52,624 bases of DNA from an uncultured Collinsella sp. (lineage in GTDB: Bacteria; Actinomycetota; Coriobacteriia; Coriobacteriales; Coriobacteriaceae), in NCBI GenBank assembly GCA_937950415.1, contig CALFDL010000274.1, positions 1-52,624 on the forward strand, in the 5' to 3' direction. Below are positions 1-7,125 of this stretch, one piece after another (position 1 is the stretch's first letter; the number at the start of each line of letters is the position of its first letter). Position numbers and translations under genes: made by a program. The notes beneath the pieces were generated by a model. That model saw only the letters and a program-made list of their open reading frames with translations. It was not told the origin of the DNA and searched no databases.

Positions 1-1
1 G

Positions 2-2839
2 CTTAAGGCGCAGGTCAAGATGCCCCAGGGAAATACCGTTGAGCAGTACACCGTTTACAGCGATCCCTTTGCTGCAAACGGCGGATTTGCTGGTAACAGT
101 GCTGATGGATCCCACTTTTCGTTTGAACAGAGCGACGGTCGCATCGCGCTTTCTGTGTGGCTCGTAAGCTCTAACGGACAGGGTTGGTTCTCCTTTGGCA
201 CCAACAGCACGCATTATTATCGAAATCTTCCCGAGGAAGACGATGAGTTTGCCTATCAGGCTGACTATACCGCAGCGTCCGACAAAACGATGCTTGCGCT
301 GACTTGCTACGATTCAAATCTTACGGGGGAGAACGAACAATACCGGGAGTGGTTTGGTAATCTGGTCAACGACGTTCACGTGGAAAAGCAGGGCACACGC
401 GACATCTATAGCGACTTTGCCAAGGTGTATTGGGAAAATTCGTCCGAGACCATGACAACGCTCACAAACTATGCGTTCTCGACCTCGAATCTTAAGAACG
501 AGAATACGAACATTGCTAACGGCAGCTTTGAAGAGGATATACATCTAGGGAACCAGAGGCCCAGCAAGTTTACGTTGTGCTCGCCCCATTGGCGTACGAC
601 CGAGACGGACCATCGTATCGAGATCGTTGCCAAGAACGACTACTATATCGACCCAGTTGGGCATTCTGTTACGTTTACGCCCTCCGATGGTGACTATGCA
701 GCCGAGCTCAACGCACACGAGGCGAGTTCGCTCTACCAATATGTGACGACCGAGCCGGGAAAACAGTACGAGTGGGGGCTCGACCACCGCGGCCGCTCGG
801 GTCGAGACGCCATGGCCCTTATCATCGGTCCGCGACAAGAAAACGAGCCGTACAAGGACAATCAAAAGGCACTCGATCAGTACCAGCAAATTGTTCAATG
901 GATTCAAATGAGCGTCGACAACTATGTCGGCTTGGATGTGGTCAATTTTTCCCAATCGGGCTGCAGCAAAAAGATCATCCTGTATTCAACCAAGTTTGAC
1001 AAAGTGGGCGGATTTGCCAATGCGTCCAGCGGAAGCGCGTTCTCATGGACGGCCGATGCGGAGCATACCGAAAAATGGTGCGTATGGATCATGGCGTCCG
1101 AAAACGACGCGTGGGCTTCCTACGGTTCCAACGCGCTCGAGCAGAGCAAAAAGGTTGACTACGACTATACCTACACCATTCCGGATGGCCAAAACCAGAG
1201 CGTCTTTGCTTTTGTGGCCTACAACACGGCCAACGGGAGCAATTCGACCGGCAACTTCCTCGACAATATCTCGTTTAGGGAGTTCTATCGCATCGAGACA
1301 TACACGACGCCCAACGGAAGCGGAACGTATTTTTATAACGCCAATACCAAGACGGCGGACTTTACCTATGCCAAAAACTACGTAGGTAAACAGGAGAAGA
1401 ACTCCTACTTTATGGTCGATGCCAAACGCGATGACGGGGCAGTCTTTATCGGTGCTTTTGTCAACGGCGAGTTCTATTCCGCAGACGACGACGCACATTG
1501 GACCAGATTGGAAGATGGTACCTATCGCTTTGAGGTCGACAAGGTCACAAAGCACTACAAAGTGCACCTCGTGTTTTCCAAGGCAGGCGTTCAATACGAT
1601 GTGAACGGCGGCAAAGCGTATCACTACGATCCGTACAATGAGTCCACGGGCGATTTCGTACAGCTTTCTGGCGCTGGAGCGAGCTATACCTCCCATGCTG
1701 CCGTTGGACAAAACGACGACTGGAAGTTTATGGGCTGGGAGTACGCGGGCTCGGGAAAAGCCGTTCGCTTCGATGCCAAACACACGGTGACCCATACAGC
1801 TCCCGAGGGCACCACGGATTCCGGCACTCTTACCATTAAGGGCAAGAAGGTCAATCCGGATACCGGTGCTGTGGGCGATGCGGTAACCGTCGAAAACATT
1901 CCCGAGAGCCAGGGCGCGACGTTCGTGGCGCAATGGAAGTATCGTCAGGCCTTTGTTGCCCAGCTTAAAAATGCCGATGGCACGTGGAGCAACGTAACGA
2001 CGGGCGGCACGGTCAGCTCCAAGCTTAAGGGGGCAAAGGGCTCCATCGATGCCGGGGATGGCTCGGGCAAGGACGAGGACGCGTACAAAAAATCGGGCGT
2101 TGCCTACTTTGTGGATGACGGCACGTTTGTGGAGGCGGTGGCCGCTCCCAAGGAGGGCTATCACTTTGAGGGTTGGTACGACCTATCGAATCCGGACGCC
2201 CCGGAGCTGCTGTCGTCTTCACCCACCTATACGTACAACGTAAAAGATCGCCATACGGGATGCGTATACGCACGATTCACCCCGCGCACCTACACACTCA
2301 AGGTTTCCAAGAGCGTTACGGGCAATATGGGCGACAAGCGTGCCTACTTTAAGATGACGGCGACCTTTACGGGCCTCAAGGCTGGTCAGACCTACGCCAT
2401 CGAGTATTCGGATGCGTCTGCCCAGGGCAGCCATGCGCTCGTGGCGCGACCGAATGATCAGGCCGAAACCGTGGAAAACAAGACAGCCTTTACGGCCGAT
2501 GGCCAGGGCAGGGCGACCGTGCCGTTTGCCGTTAAGGACGGCCTGACCGTTTCGATTAAAACGCTGGATTACAACGCGACCTATACCGTGAGCGAAGACG
2601 ATTACTCTTCGTTGGGCTATCACGCTGAGCTTACGGGTGAGAGCGGCACGCTCAACGGTCCGCGTGTGACCGTTGCCGTTGAAGCTAAGGCCACCAATTC
2701 CCGACAGGTCGCGGTGCCTACGGGTATCACGCGCAATCCCATCTATGCCCTGGCGATTTTGGCCGCCGGCGTGCTGCTGGCCACGGGCATGGTTGCGCTG
2801 CGTTTACATCGCGGCTCCAGGAGGGGCGGGCGCCTATGA
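2..2839 (+). CDS. Large surface adhesin / ancillary pilin, 5' end outside window
   Basis: The frame is open to the left edge with no stop before the first ATG at 20, so the gene almost certainly begins upstream and the signal peptide is missing. Numbering from that ATG: residues ~165-430 hold beta-sandwich, lectin-like domains (NGSFE and YAAELNA-type motifs); ~530-740 hold InlB/Listeria-Bacteroides-type repeats (VNGG, GYHFEGWYD, FVAQW); ~765-895 is a pilin-like domain of the kind that forms a Lys-Asn isopeptide bond (Lys in LKVSKSV, Glu in YTVSEDD, Asn in KATNS). The end is a cell-wall sorting signal: VPTG at 899-902, a hydrophobic segment and an Arg-rich tail. It overlaps the next gene by ATGA, so the two are translationally coupled. 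By position and size it is the tip or ancillary pilin of the locus. G+C is visibly lower than in the housekeeping genes. The ligand is unknown. Confidence 0.85.
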   Translation, partial: LKAQVKMPQGNTVEQYTVYSDPFAANGGFAGNSADGSHFSFEQSDGRIALSVWLVSSNGQGWFSFGTNSTHYYRNLPEEDDEFAYQADYTAASDKTMLALTCYDSNLTGENEQYREWFGNLVNDVHVEKQGTRDIYSDFAKVYWENSSETMTTLTNYAFSTSNLKNENTNIANGSFEEDIHLGNQRPSKFTLCSPHWRTTETDHRIEIVAKNDYYIDPVGHSVTFTPSDGDYAAELNAHEASSLYQYVTTEPGKQYEWGLDHRGRSGRDAMALIIGPRQENEPYKDNQKALDQYQQIVQWIQMSVDNYVGLDVVNFSQSGCSKKIILYSTKFDKVGGFANASSGSAFSWTADAEHTEKWCVWIMASENDAWASYGSNALEQSKKVDYDYTYTIPDGQNQSVFAFVAYNTANGSNSTGNFLDNISFREFYRIETYTTPNGSGTYFYNANTKTADFTYAKNYVGKQEKNSYFMVDAKRDDGAVFIGAFVNGEFYSADDDAHWTRLEDGTYRFEVDKVTKHYKVHLVFSKAGVQYDVNGGKAYHYDPYNESTGDFVQLSGAGASYTSHAAVGQNDDWKFMGWEYAGSGKAVRFDAKHTVTHTAPEGTTDSGTLTIKGKKVNPDTGAVGDAVTVENIPESQGATFVAQWKYRQAFVAQLKNADGTWSNVTTGGTVSSKLKGAKGSIDAGDGSGKDEDAYKKSGVAYFVDDGTFVEAVAAPKEGYHFEGWYDLSNPDAPELLSSSPTYTYNVKDRHTGCVYARFTPRTYTLKVSKSVTGNMGDKRAYFKMTATFTGLKAGQTYAIEYSDASAQGSHALVARPNDQAETVENKTAFTADGQGRATVPFAVKDGLTVSIKTLDYNATYTVSEDDYSSLGYHAELTGESGTLNGPRVTVAVEAKATNSRQVAVPTGITRNPIYALAILAAGVLLATGMVALRLHRGSRRGGRL

Positions 2840-3468
2840 GAAGACATGGCGCCAGCAATGCTGGTGGCGGGGCGCCCGCACGTGCCGCTCCGCGGGGGAG
2901 GTCCTGTGGCGCGGGGTACCCGATCGTGTCGAGCGCGAAGATGGGCGCACACGCGGCGCCAGATCTAAGGGGAGCAGACGACCGACGAGATATCGTGGGC
3001 TTTCTGGCGCGCCTGGCATTTTTTGTCGTGACGCTCTGGCTGCTCTTTGGCGTGGTCCTGGGCGTGGGTGCGGTCACGACCGGCGAGATGGCCCCGCGTA
3101 TCTGTTCGGGTGACGTCATGCTCTACTGGAGGCTCAGCCAGGGCTTCAACGAGGGTGACGTGGTGGTATACACCGCGGATGGCGAAGAGCGCCTGGGCCG
3201 CGTGGTTGCCCGTCCCGGTGATGAGATCACGGTTACCGAGGCAGGCGAACTCATGGTTAACGGGGCTGTTGTGGTGGAAAGCGATATCACCACGCCGACG
3301 CCGCGCTACGAGTCTGCTGTGGACTATCCCGTACACCTGGCAGCGGATGAGTTCTTTGTGCTGGCCGATCTGCGCGAGGGTGGGCATGACAGCCGCCTGT
3401 ATGGGCCAATTGCCCGTTCGCAGATCAAAGGCAACGTGATCAGCGTGCTGCGCAGGTCGAACCTGTAG
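2836..3468 (+). CDS. sipA: Signal-peptidase-like pilus assembly protein (SipA/LepA type), catalytic dyad absent
   Basis: The S26 signal-peptidase fold is recognisable: one membrane segment (~54-80), the Ser-box region (TTGEMAPRIC, then SGD), the Lys-box (RLGRVVARPGD) and the C-terminal DSRLYGPI box. The nucleophile Ser, normally just before Met-x-Pro, is Glu84. The general-base Lys, normally before Arg-Val-Val, is Gly121. From established knowledge, the streptococcal pilus protein SipA is also a dead signal peptidase, with Asp and Gly at these two positions, and is needed for pilus polymerisation. The position between an ancillary pilin and a backbone pilin is also the same. I infer a non-proteolytic assembly role at the membrane. 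The start overlaps the adhesin stop (ATGA). The ~50-residue N-terminus is Ala/Arg-rich, so a later start (for example Met36) is possible. Confidence 0.8.
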   Translation: MRRHGASNAGGGAPARAAPRGRSCGAGYPIVSSAKMGAHAAPDLRGADDRRDIVGFLARLAFFVVTLWLLFGVVLGVGAVTTGEMAPRICSGDVMLYWRLSQGFNEGDVVVYTADGEERLGRVVARPGDEITVTEAGELMVNGAVVVESDITTPTPRYESAVDYPVHLAADEFFVLADLREGGHDSRLYGPIARSQIKGNVISVLRRSNL

Positions 3469-3519
3469 GCATGGAGATTGGTTTTATTAAGGGCATGTGC
3501 CCGAGAGGAAGGATACAAC

Positions 3520-4605
3520 ATGAAAACTGGAAAGAGGCGACTGGCGGCGTTTACAGTTGTGGCTGCCACGATGCTGCTGGCTTTGGTGGGAGTTGTCACG
3601 CCCGCGTGGGCGGAGGAGGGATCTGCTACTCCGCATCTGCCGGTAACTGACAACAAAGTTACGATTGCCTCAAAACTCACCATGGATGAGAACGCCATGG
3701 TGCCGAGTGTGATGTTTAACTATTCGATTGCGCCGGCGGATTCGAGTGAGTGTGCGAGTACGAGCGGCATGCCCGTTACCCCTGGAGTGCCCGATGCCGT
3801 TTCGCTTTCACCGGATTCCGTTAATTACTCTGATAAAAAGTTGAAGCATGAGAACGCCGGCGGCACTACGACAATAACCGCTCAATTGAGTGCCGTCCTT
3901 GATGTCTCAGAGTTCACGGCTCCGGGCATCTACCGATACAAAATTACGCAGCAGAAGCCAGTCTTGGATGGCCTCAACGTTACGAATGGGGCGCTGTTCC
4001 TCGATGTTTACGTAGAAAATAATGGCACGGGCTATGTTGTCAAGGGCTGTACTCTTAGCGCAGAAGCAGGTTCGGGCAAGAAGACCGATGGCTTTGTAAA
4101 CGATTATGCCACCCATAAGCTGACTATTAAAAAGATCGTCGCGGGTAACCAGGGTGACAAGAACAAGGACTTTCAGTTTACCGTCAGCCTTAGCGGCGCT
4201 ACCGGTGAAACCTATAAGTACGTCAAAGTGAAAAAAGACGGCACTTCCACGCCCGGAGATGTAGCCAATTCGGGATCTACGGTTTCAGTGAACCTTAGAG
4301 ACGGAGACTACATCATCTTTTATGGTCTTTCATCGGAGGACACGTATGCCGTAACTGAGGGCGACTACAAGAAGGAAGGTTATGAAACGTCGTACAAGAT
4401 TGGGGAGACTGGCAACGAAACAAAGTCCAATACTATTTCTCCGAAGGGTATCGGTGCTTCTGACACCACGGTGACCTTTACCAACACCAAAGAGGCTACC
4501 GTTCCGACCGATGTTATTCGGACGGTCGTTCCCTATGCGGCAATCGTCGCGTTTGCTGCCGTGATGGGCGTGGTCTTCTTCCGTCCTCGTCGTAATCGTC
4601 GTTAA
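3520..4605 (+). CDS. Backbone pilin, FctA/Spy0128-like, sortase substrate
   Basis: 361 residues from the ATG at 3520, chosen because GAGAGGAAGG lies 7 nt upstream and a signal peptide follows (KRR, hydrophobic stretch, TPAWA cleavage region near residue 31). Two pilin domains follow. The N-domain (~45-196) has Lys52 and Asn194 in FVNDY; the C-domain (~200-323) has Lys205, Glu280 in AVTEGDY and Asn322 in TFTNTKE, the triad expected for an internal isopeptide bond. Lys187 lies seven residues before Asn194, the same spacing as the polymerisation Lys161 and Asn168 of Spy0128. The sorting signal is VPTD (328-331), a hydrophobic helix and RPRRNRR. It is probably the polymerised shaft subunit, joined by the class B sortase encoded next. 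In the N-domain the expected catalytic Glu appears to be Gln (Gln144/145). Confidence 0.8.
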   Translation: MKTGKRRLAAFTVVAATMLLALVGVVTPAWAEEGSATPHLPVTDNKVTIASKLTMDENAMVPSVMFNYSIAPADSSECASTSGMPVTPGVPDAVSLSPDSVNYSDKKLKHENAGGTTTITAQLSAVLDVSEFTAPGIYRYKITQQKPVLDGLNVTNGALFLDVYVENNGTGYVVKGCTLSAEAGSGKKTDGFVNDYATHKLTIKKIVAGNQGDKNKDFQFTVSLSGATGETYKYVKVKKDGTSTPGDVANSGSTVSVNLRDGDYIIFYGLSSEDTYAVTEGDYKKEGYETSYKIGETGNETKSNTISPKGIGASDTTVTFTNTKEATVPTDVIRTVVPYAAIVAFAAVMGVVFFRPRRNRR

Positions 4606-4625
4606 AACAGCGAGGATTACAGCCG

Positions 4626-5360
4626 ATGGAGCTTAAACGCATAGCTCGGCTGGCGAGAGCCGGCGACCGCGTGCTTACGTGGTTTGCCGGCTTTCTCGTG
4701 CTGCTCATGCTGCTGTACGGGGGCTATTCGCTGTGGGATACAAACAACGTTATGAACGGCGGGTTCATCAGCGATGAGCTGCTGCACTACAAACCCACCG
4801 GGACCAACGATTGCGCACGCCTGCAGGATCTGATGGCCAAAAATCCCGACGTTGTCGGATGGGTCACCATCGATGGCACCAACATCGATTATCCCTTCGT
4901 TCAGGGAAAAGATAACCAGGAATACCTCAACAAAAACGTGTTGGGGGAGTCCGCGGTTTCGGGAGCGGTGTTTTTGGATACGCGCAACAGCCGCGCGATG
5001 ACCGATCCCTACAATCTGCTCTATGCGCACCACATGGATAACGGTGCGATGTTTGGCGATGTCGATCGGTTTCTAGACAGGGGCTTCTTTGACCTGCACC
5101 GCACGGGCACGCTCTACACAAAGGATGGGGCGTTCCGGCTGCGCATCGTTGCCGTGTGTTCGTTTGCTGCGAGTGATGACATTATCTTTGGGCCGGGAAA
5201 CCTGGACCAGGCCTCGATGCAGACGCTGCTCACGCATATCTCGCAGACGGCGGTGCATGCGGACATGGATGACGTTGGCCCTGATTCGCGCATCATCGCT
5301 CTTTCTACCTGCAGTGATAAAACAAACGGGCGCCGAGCACTTATAGCAGAGGTCTTGTAG
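4626..5360 (+). CDS. Class B sortase, probable pilin polymerase (SrtC2-like)
   Basis: 244 residues with an N-terminal membrane anchor (~17-36) and a sortase B domain (~65-244). The catalytic set is complete: His135 in LLYAHHM, Cys229 in LSTCSD and Arg236/237 in NGRRALIAEV. The gene starts 20 nt after the pilin stop and ends the locus. Class B sortases usually anchor haem proteins, but in streptococcal FCT-3 islands a class B enzyme (SrtC2) polymerises the EVPTG-type backbone pilin. The VPTG and VPTD sorting signals of the two upstream proteins fit that specificity better than LPXTG. No second (housekeeping) sortase is present in the window, so wall anchoring would depend on one encoded elsewhere. 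Confidence 0.88.
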   Translation: MELKRIARLARAGDRVLTWFAGFLVLLMLLYGGYSLWDTNNVMNGGFISDELLHYKPTGTNDCARLQDLMAKNPDVVGWVTIDGTNIDYPFVQGKDNQEYLNKNVLGESAVSGAVFLDTRNSRAMTDPYNLLYAHHMDNGAMFGDVDRFLDRGFFDLHRTGTLYTKDGAFRLRIVAVCSFAASDDIIFGPGNLDQASMQTLLTHISQTAVHADMDDVGPDSRIIALSTCSDKTNGRRALIAEVL

Positions 5361-5420
5361 CTCATTTAGGATGAGGCTTTTCTGGCTACCTTTGCCGTCC
5401 TACCTGCGCAATGATTTTTC

Positions 5421-5475
5421 TGGGACGGGGATTTTTAGCTACGGCGTTCCGTTAGCTTGACCGAGCCCCGTCCCA
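5421..5475. terminator. Nested hairpin between convergent genes, likely bidirectional terminator
   Basis: Outer arms TGGGACGGGG (5421-5430) and CCCCGTCCCA (5466-5475) pair perfectly. An inner hairpin forms from AGCTACGG and CCGTTAGCT around CGTT. It lies between the sortase gene and the converging diguanylate cyclase gene. The GGGACGG core resembles the other GGGAC-type palindromes of this window. Confidence 0.55.
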
Positions 5476-5499
5476 AATTAGCTATCCTTTGCTACGGGT

Positions 5500-6591
5500 T
5501 TAGCGGTCCTCGCGTTGCGGCCCGGCTGCCTCGGCTGTCTTTACGCGGTTCTTGTCGATGTACATGTTTTTGTCGGCCTGGGAAAAGAGCTCGCGCATCG
5601 TAGGAGGTTCATCAAAATCACTGGAAAGCGCGTAGCCCACCGCATAGCTGATGGGCATGTCGGGGTGAGCCTCGGAATACTCGTTCACGTTCGCACGAAC
5701 CCGAGCGAGACAGGACTCCACGGCAGCTCGATCGGTATCCCGCAGCACCGCGATAAACTCATCGCCGCCGTCGCGGCCCACAAAGCAGGTCTCGGACGCC
5801 ACGTGCCCCAGCTGCTGGGCAAAAGAACGGATGTATTCGTCGCCCTTCTCGTGGCCGAAGCTGTTGTTGACCGTATGCAGATTGTTAAGGTCAAAGACGC
5901 ACACCGCAACGGGCGCCTCCGCGGAGACAGGCTGCTCCTGCCCCAAGATCTCCTCGCACTTGTTCTTGTTGGGTAGTCCTGTGGCTTCGTCGAGATAGAC
6001 TTTGTTCTGCAGCTCGCGATTGAGCGCGGCGGTTCGCACCGCGCGAACAAGTTCGACCGCAAAGGTCGCCACCAAGCCCACGATGTCGATGATCACCAAG
6101 CCCTCGAGATGGTTGAGCGCCGACGCCTTCTCCTGAGAGTAGTCCTCTGCGAGTCGCGTAGCATCGTCGCAAATGCCAAAGAACTCCTCGCTCATGGAGA
6201 TGATGTCGGTGCTCTCGTAGCCGACTTCGCGCACGCGGCTAATCTCGGCGCAAAGCTCATCATAATAATTTGCAAGCTCGGTCATCTTTGCCTGATACTC
6301 ATCGTCGTCGAGACGGACGAGGTTGAGGTCATCACTTCCGTAACGCAAACCGTTGATGTATGAATCCACGGCTTTGAGCAGGTCATCTTGAGGCTGGCCC
6401 GCGTCCTCGAGCTTAACGATTCGCTGCGTGGTACCGCGCACCAGACCGGCGTAGTTGACCACACGCGCCGTGCCCTGGATATCGGAGACGAGCAGCATAA
6501 CATTAATGAAGAAGAAGATGAGAACTGCCGTGAGCACCATCATGAGCAGGCGCACCGCCTGGCTGGCCTTCTTGGCGACAGAAGTATTCAC
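5500..6591 (-). CDS. Membrane diguanylate cyclase (PilJ-type sensor + GGDEF)
   Basis: Two membrane segments flank an extracytoplasmic helical sensor with the PilJ/type IV methyl-accepting signature (NYAGLVRGTTQRIVKLEDAG). A C-terminal GGDEF domain follows, with the intact motif in RDGGDEFIAVL. An active enzyme would make cyclic di-GMP from two GTP. No RxxD sits five residues before GGDEF, so product inhibition through the I-site is not expected. The start chosen is the GTG at 6591, which has GGGGGA about 8 nt upstream; an in-frame ATG at 6648 has no clear ribosome site. The gene converges on the pilus operon. Any control of pili by c-di-GMP is speculation from proximity. Confidence 0.82.
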   Translation of the reverse strand: MNTSVAKKASQAVRLLMMVLTAVLIFFFINVMLLVSDIQGTARVVNYAGLVRGTTQRIVKLEDAGQPQDDLLKAVDSYINGLRYGSDDLNLVRLDDDEYQAKMTELANYYDELCAEISRVREVGYESTDIISMSEEFFGICDDATRLAEDYSQEKASALNHLEGLVIIDIVGLVATFAVELVRAVRTAALNRELQNKVYLDEATGLPNKNKCEEILGQEQPVSAEAPVAVCVFDLNNLHTVNNSFGHEKGDEYIRSFAQQLGHVASETCFVGRDGGDEFIAVLRDTDRAAVESCLARVRANVNEYSEAHPDMPISYAVGYALSSDFDEPPTMRELFSQADKNMYIDKNRVKTAEAAGPQREDR

Positions 6592-6781
6592 AAGTTCATT
6601 CCCCCAAATGACAAAAGAGCAGGTAGCACGCAGTGTGCTGAAACTCATGGGTGGTTAACTCTACCATATGGGCCAGCAGCCTCAAACTGCAGTAGACGCT
6701 CGTCCAAATTGGCGTGACGCTTGCCTTGTTGTTCTTGACCTGGCTGCGCTATCGGACATGCTTCTGGTCTTGGATCACCAT

Positions 6782-6953
6782 GGGAAAGCTCATCCCGTTT
6801 TGTGCGTCTAGAGTGGGATGCGGCTTCCCAAAGGTGCCGTTAGGGGAAATCACATCCCGGTTTACCCCCTTGAAATGGGATGCCGTTTCCCGGAGGGGGC
6901 CCAGCGGGAAACGGCATCCCATTCTGAGCCCGAAAAGTGGGATACGGTTTCCG
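6782..6953. repeat. Array of six alternating palindromic 15-mers, 33/29-bp spacing
   Basis: Six copies of a GGGA-(N)-TCCC 15-mer start at 6782, 6815, 6844, 6877, 6906 and 6939. Orientations alternate: GGGAAACGGCATCCC type, then its complement GGGATGCCGTTTCCC type. Start-to-start spacing is 33, 29, 33, 29, 33. The copies at 6877 and 6906 are exact reverse complements; the others carry substitutions in the centre, and the last copy ends in TCCG. No gene is visible in 6592-7125, so this array, the terminator at 6966 and the structured repeat at 7033 are the content of that gap. Confidence 0.8.
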
Positions 6954-6965
6954 GCTGGCATGAAA

Positions 6966-7001
6966 AAAGCCCCCACAGCTCATATGAACTGCGGAGGCTT
7001 T
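6966..7001 (-). terminator. Rho-independent terminator of the ABC exporter operon
   Basis: AAAGCCCCCACAG (6966-6978) pairs with CTGCGGAGGCTTT (6989-7001) with two mismatches. On the minus strand the stem is followed by a run of six T. It lies downstream of the minus-strand ABC exporter genes. Confidence 0.6.
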
Positions 7002-7032
7002 ATTCGTTGCGGCGCATTGTGTTTGGGTCGCT

Positions 7033-7114
7033 GAGATGAGTCGATTTGCCCCGAAAGAGGAGGGCATTGACCTTAGGGTCATGCCCGACGAATGAGCGAC
7101 AAATCGGCCATCTC
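7033..7114 (-). repeat. Structured intergenic repeat, copy E
   Basis: On the minus strand this follows the ABC gene stop within 12 nt. Outer stem CGATTTG/CAAATCG, extended by GAGAT/ATCTC; inner stem GGGCAT(T)GACC/GGTCATGCCC (7062-7086). It shares ATGCCCTCCTCTTTC with the copy at 11450 and the GACC...GGTC apical hairpin with the copies at 26281, 32221 and 47843. It is shorter than those copies and lacks the 5' hairpin. Confidence 0.6.
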
Positions 7115-7125
7115 GGCGGGCCGAA

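Noticed and set aside
1043..2164. 373-codon open frame opposite the adhesin
   Set aside because: Antisense to a gene with clear surface-protein repeats; no motif of its own.
6782..6953. CRISPR-like array
   Set aside because: Units alternate in orientation, are only 15 nt, and the intervals are 14-18 nt; no cas gene is nearby.
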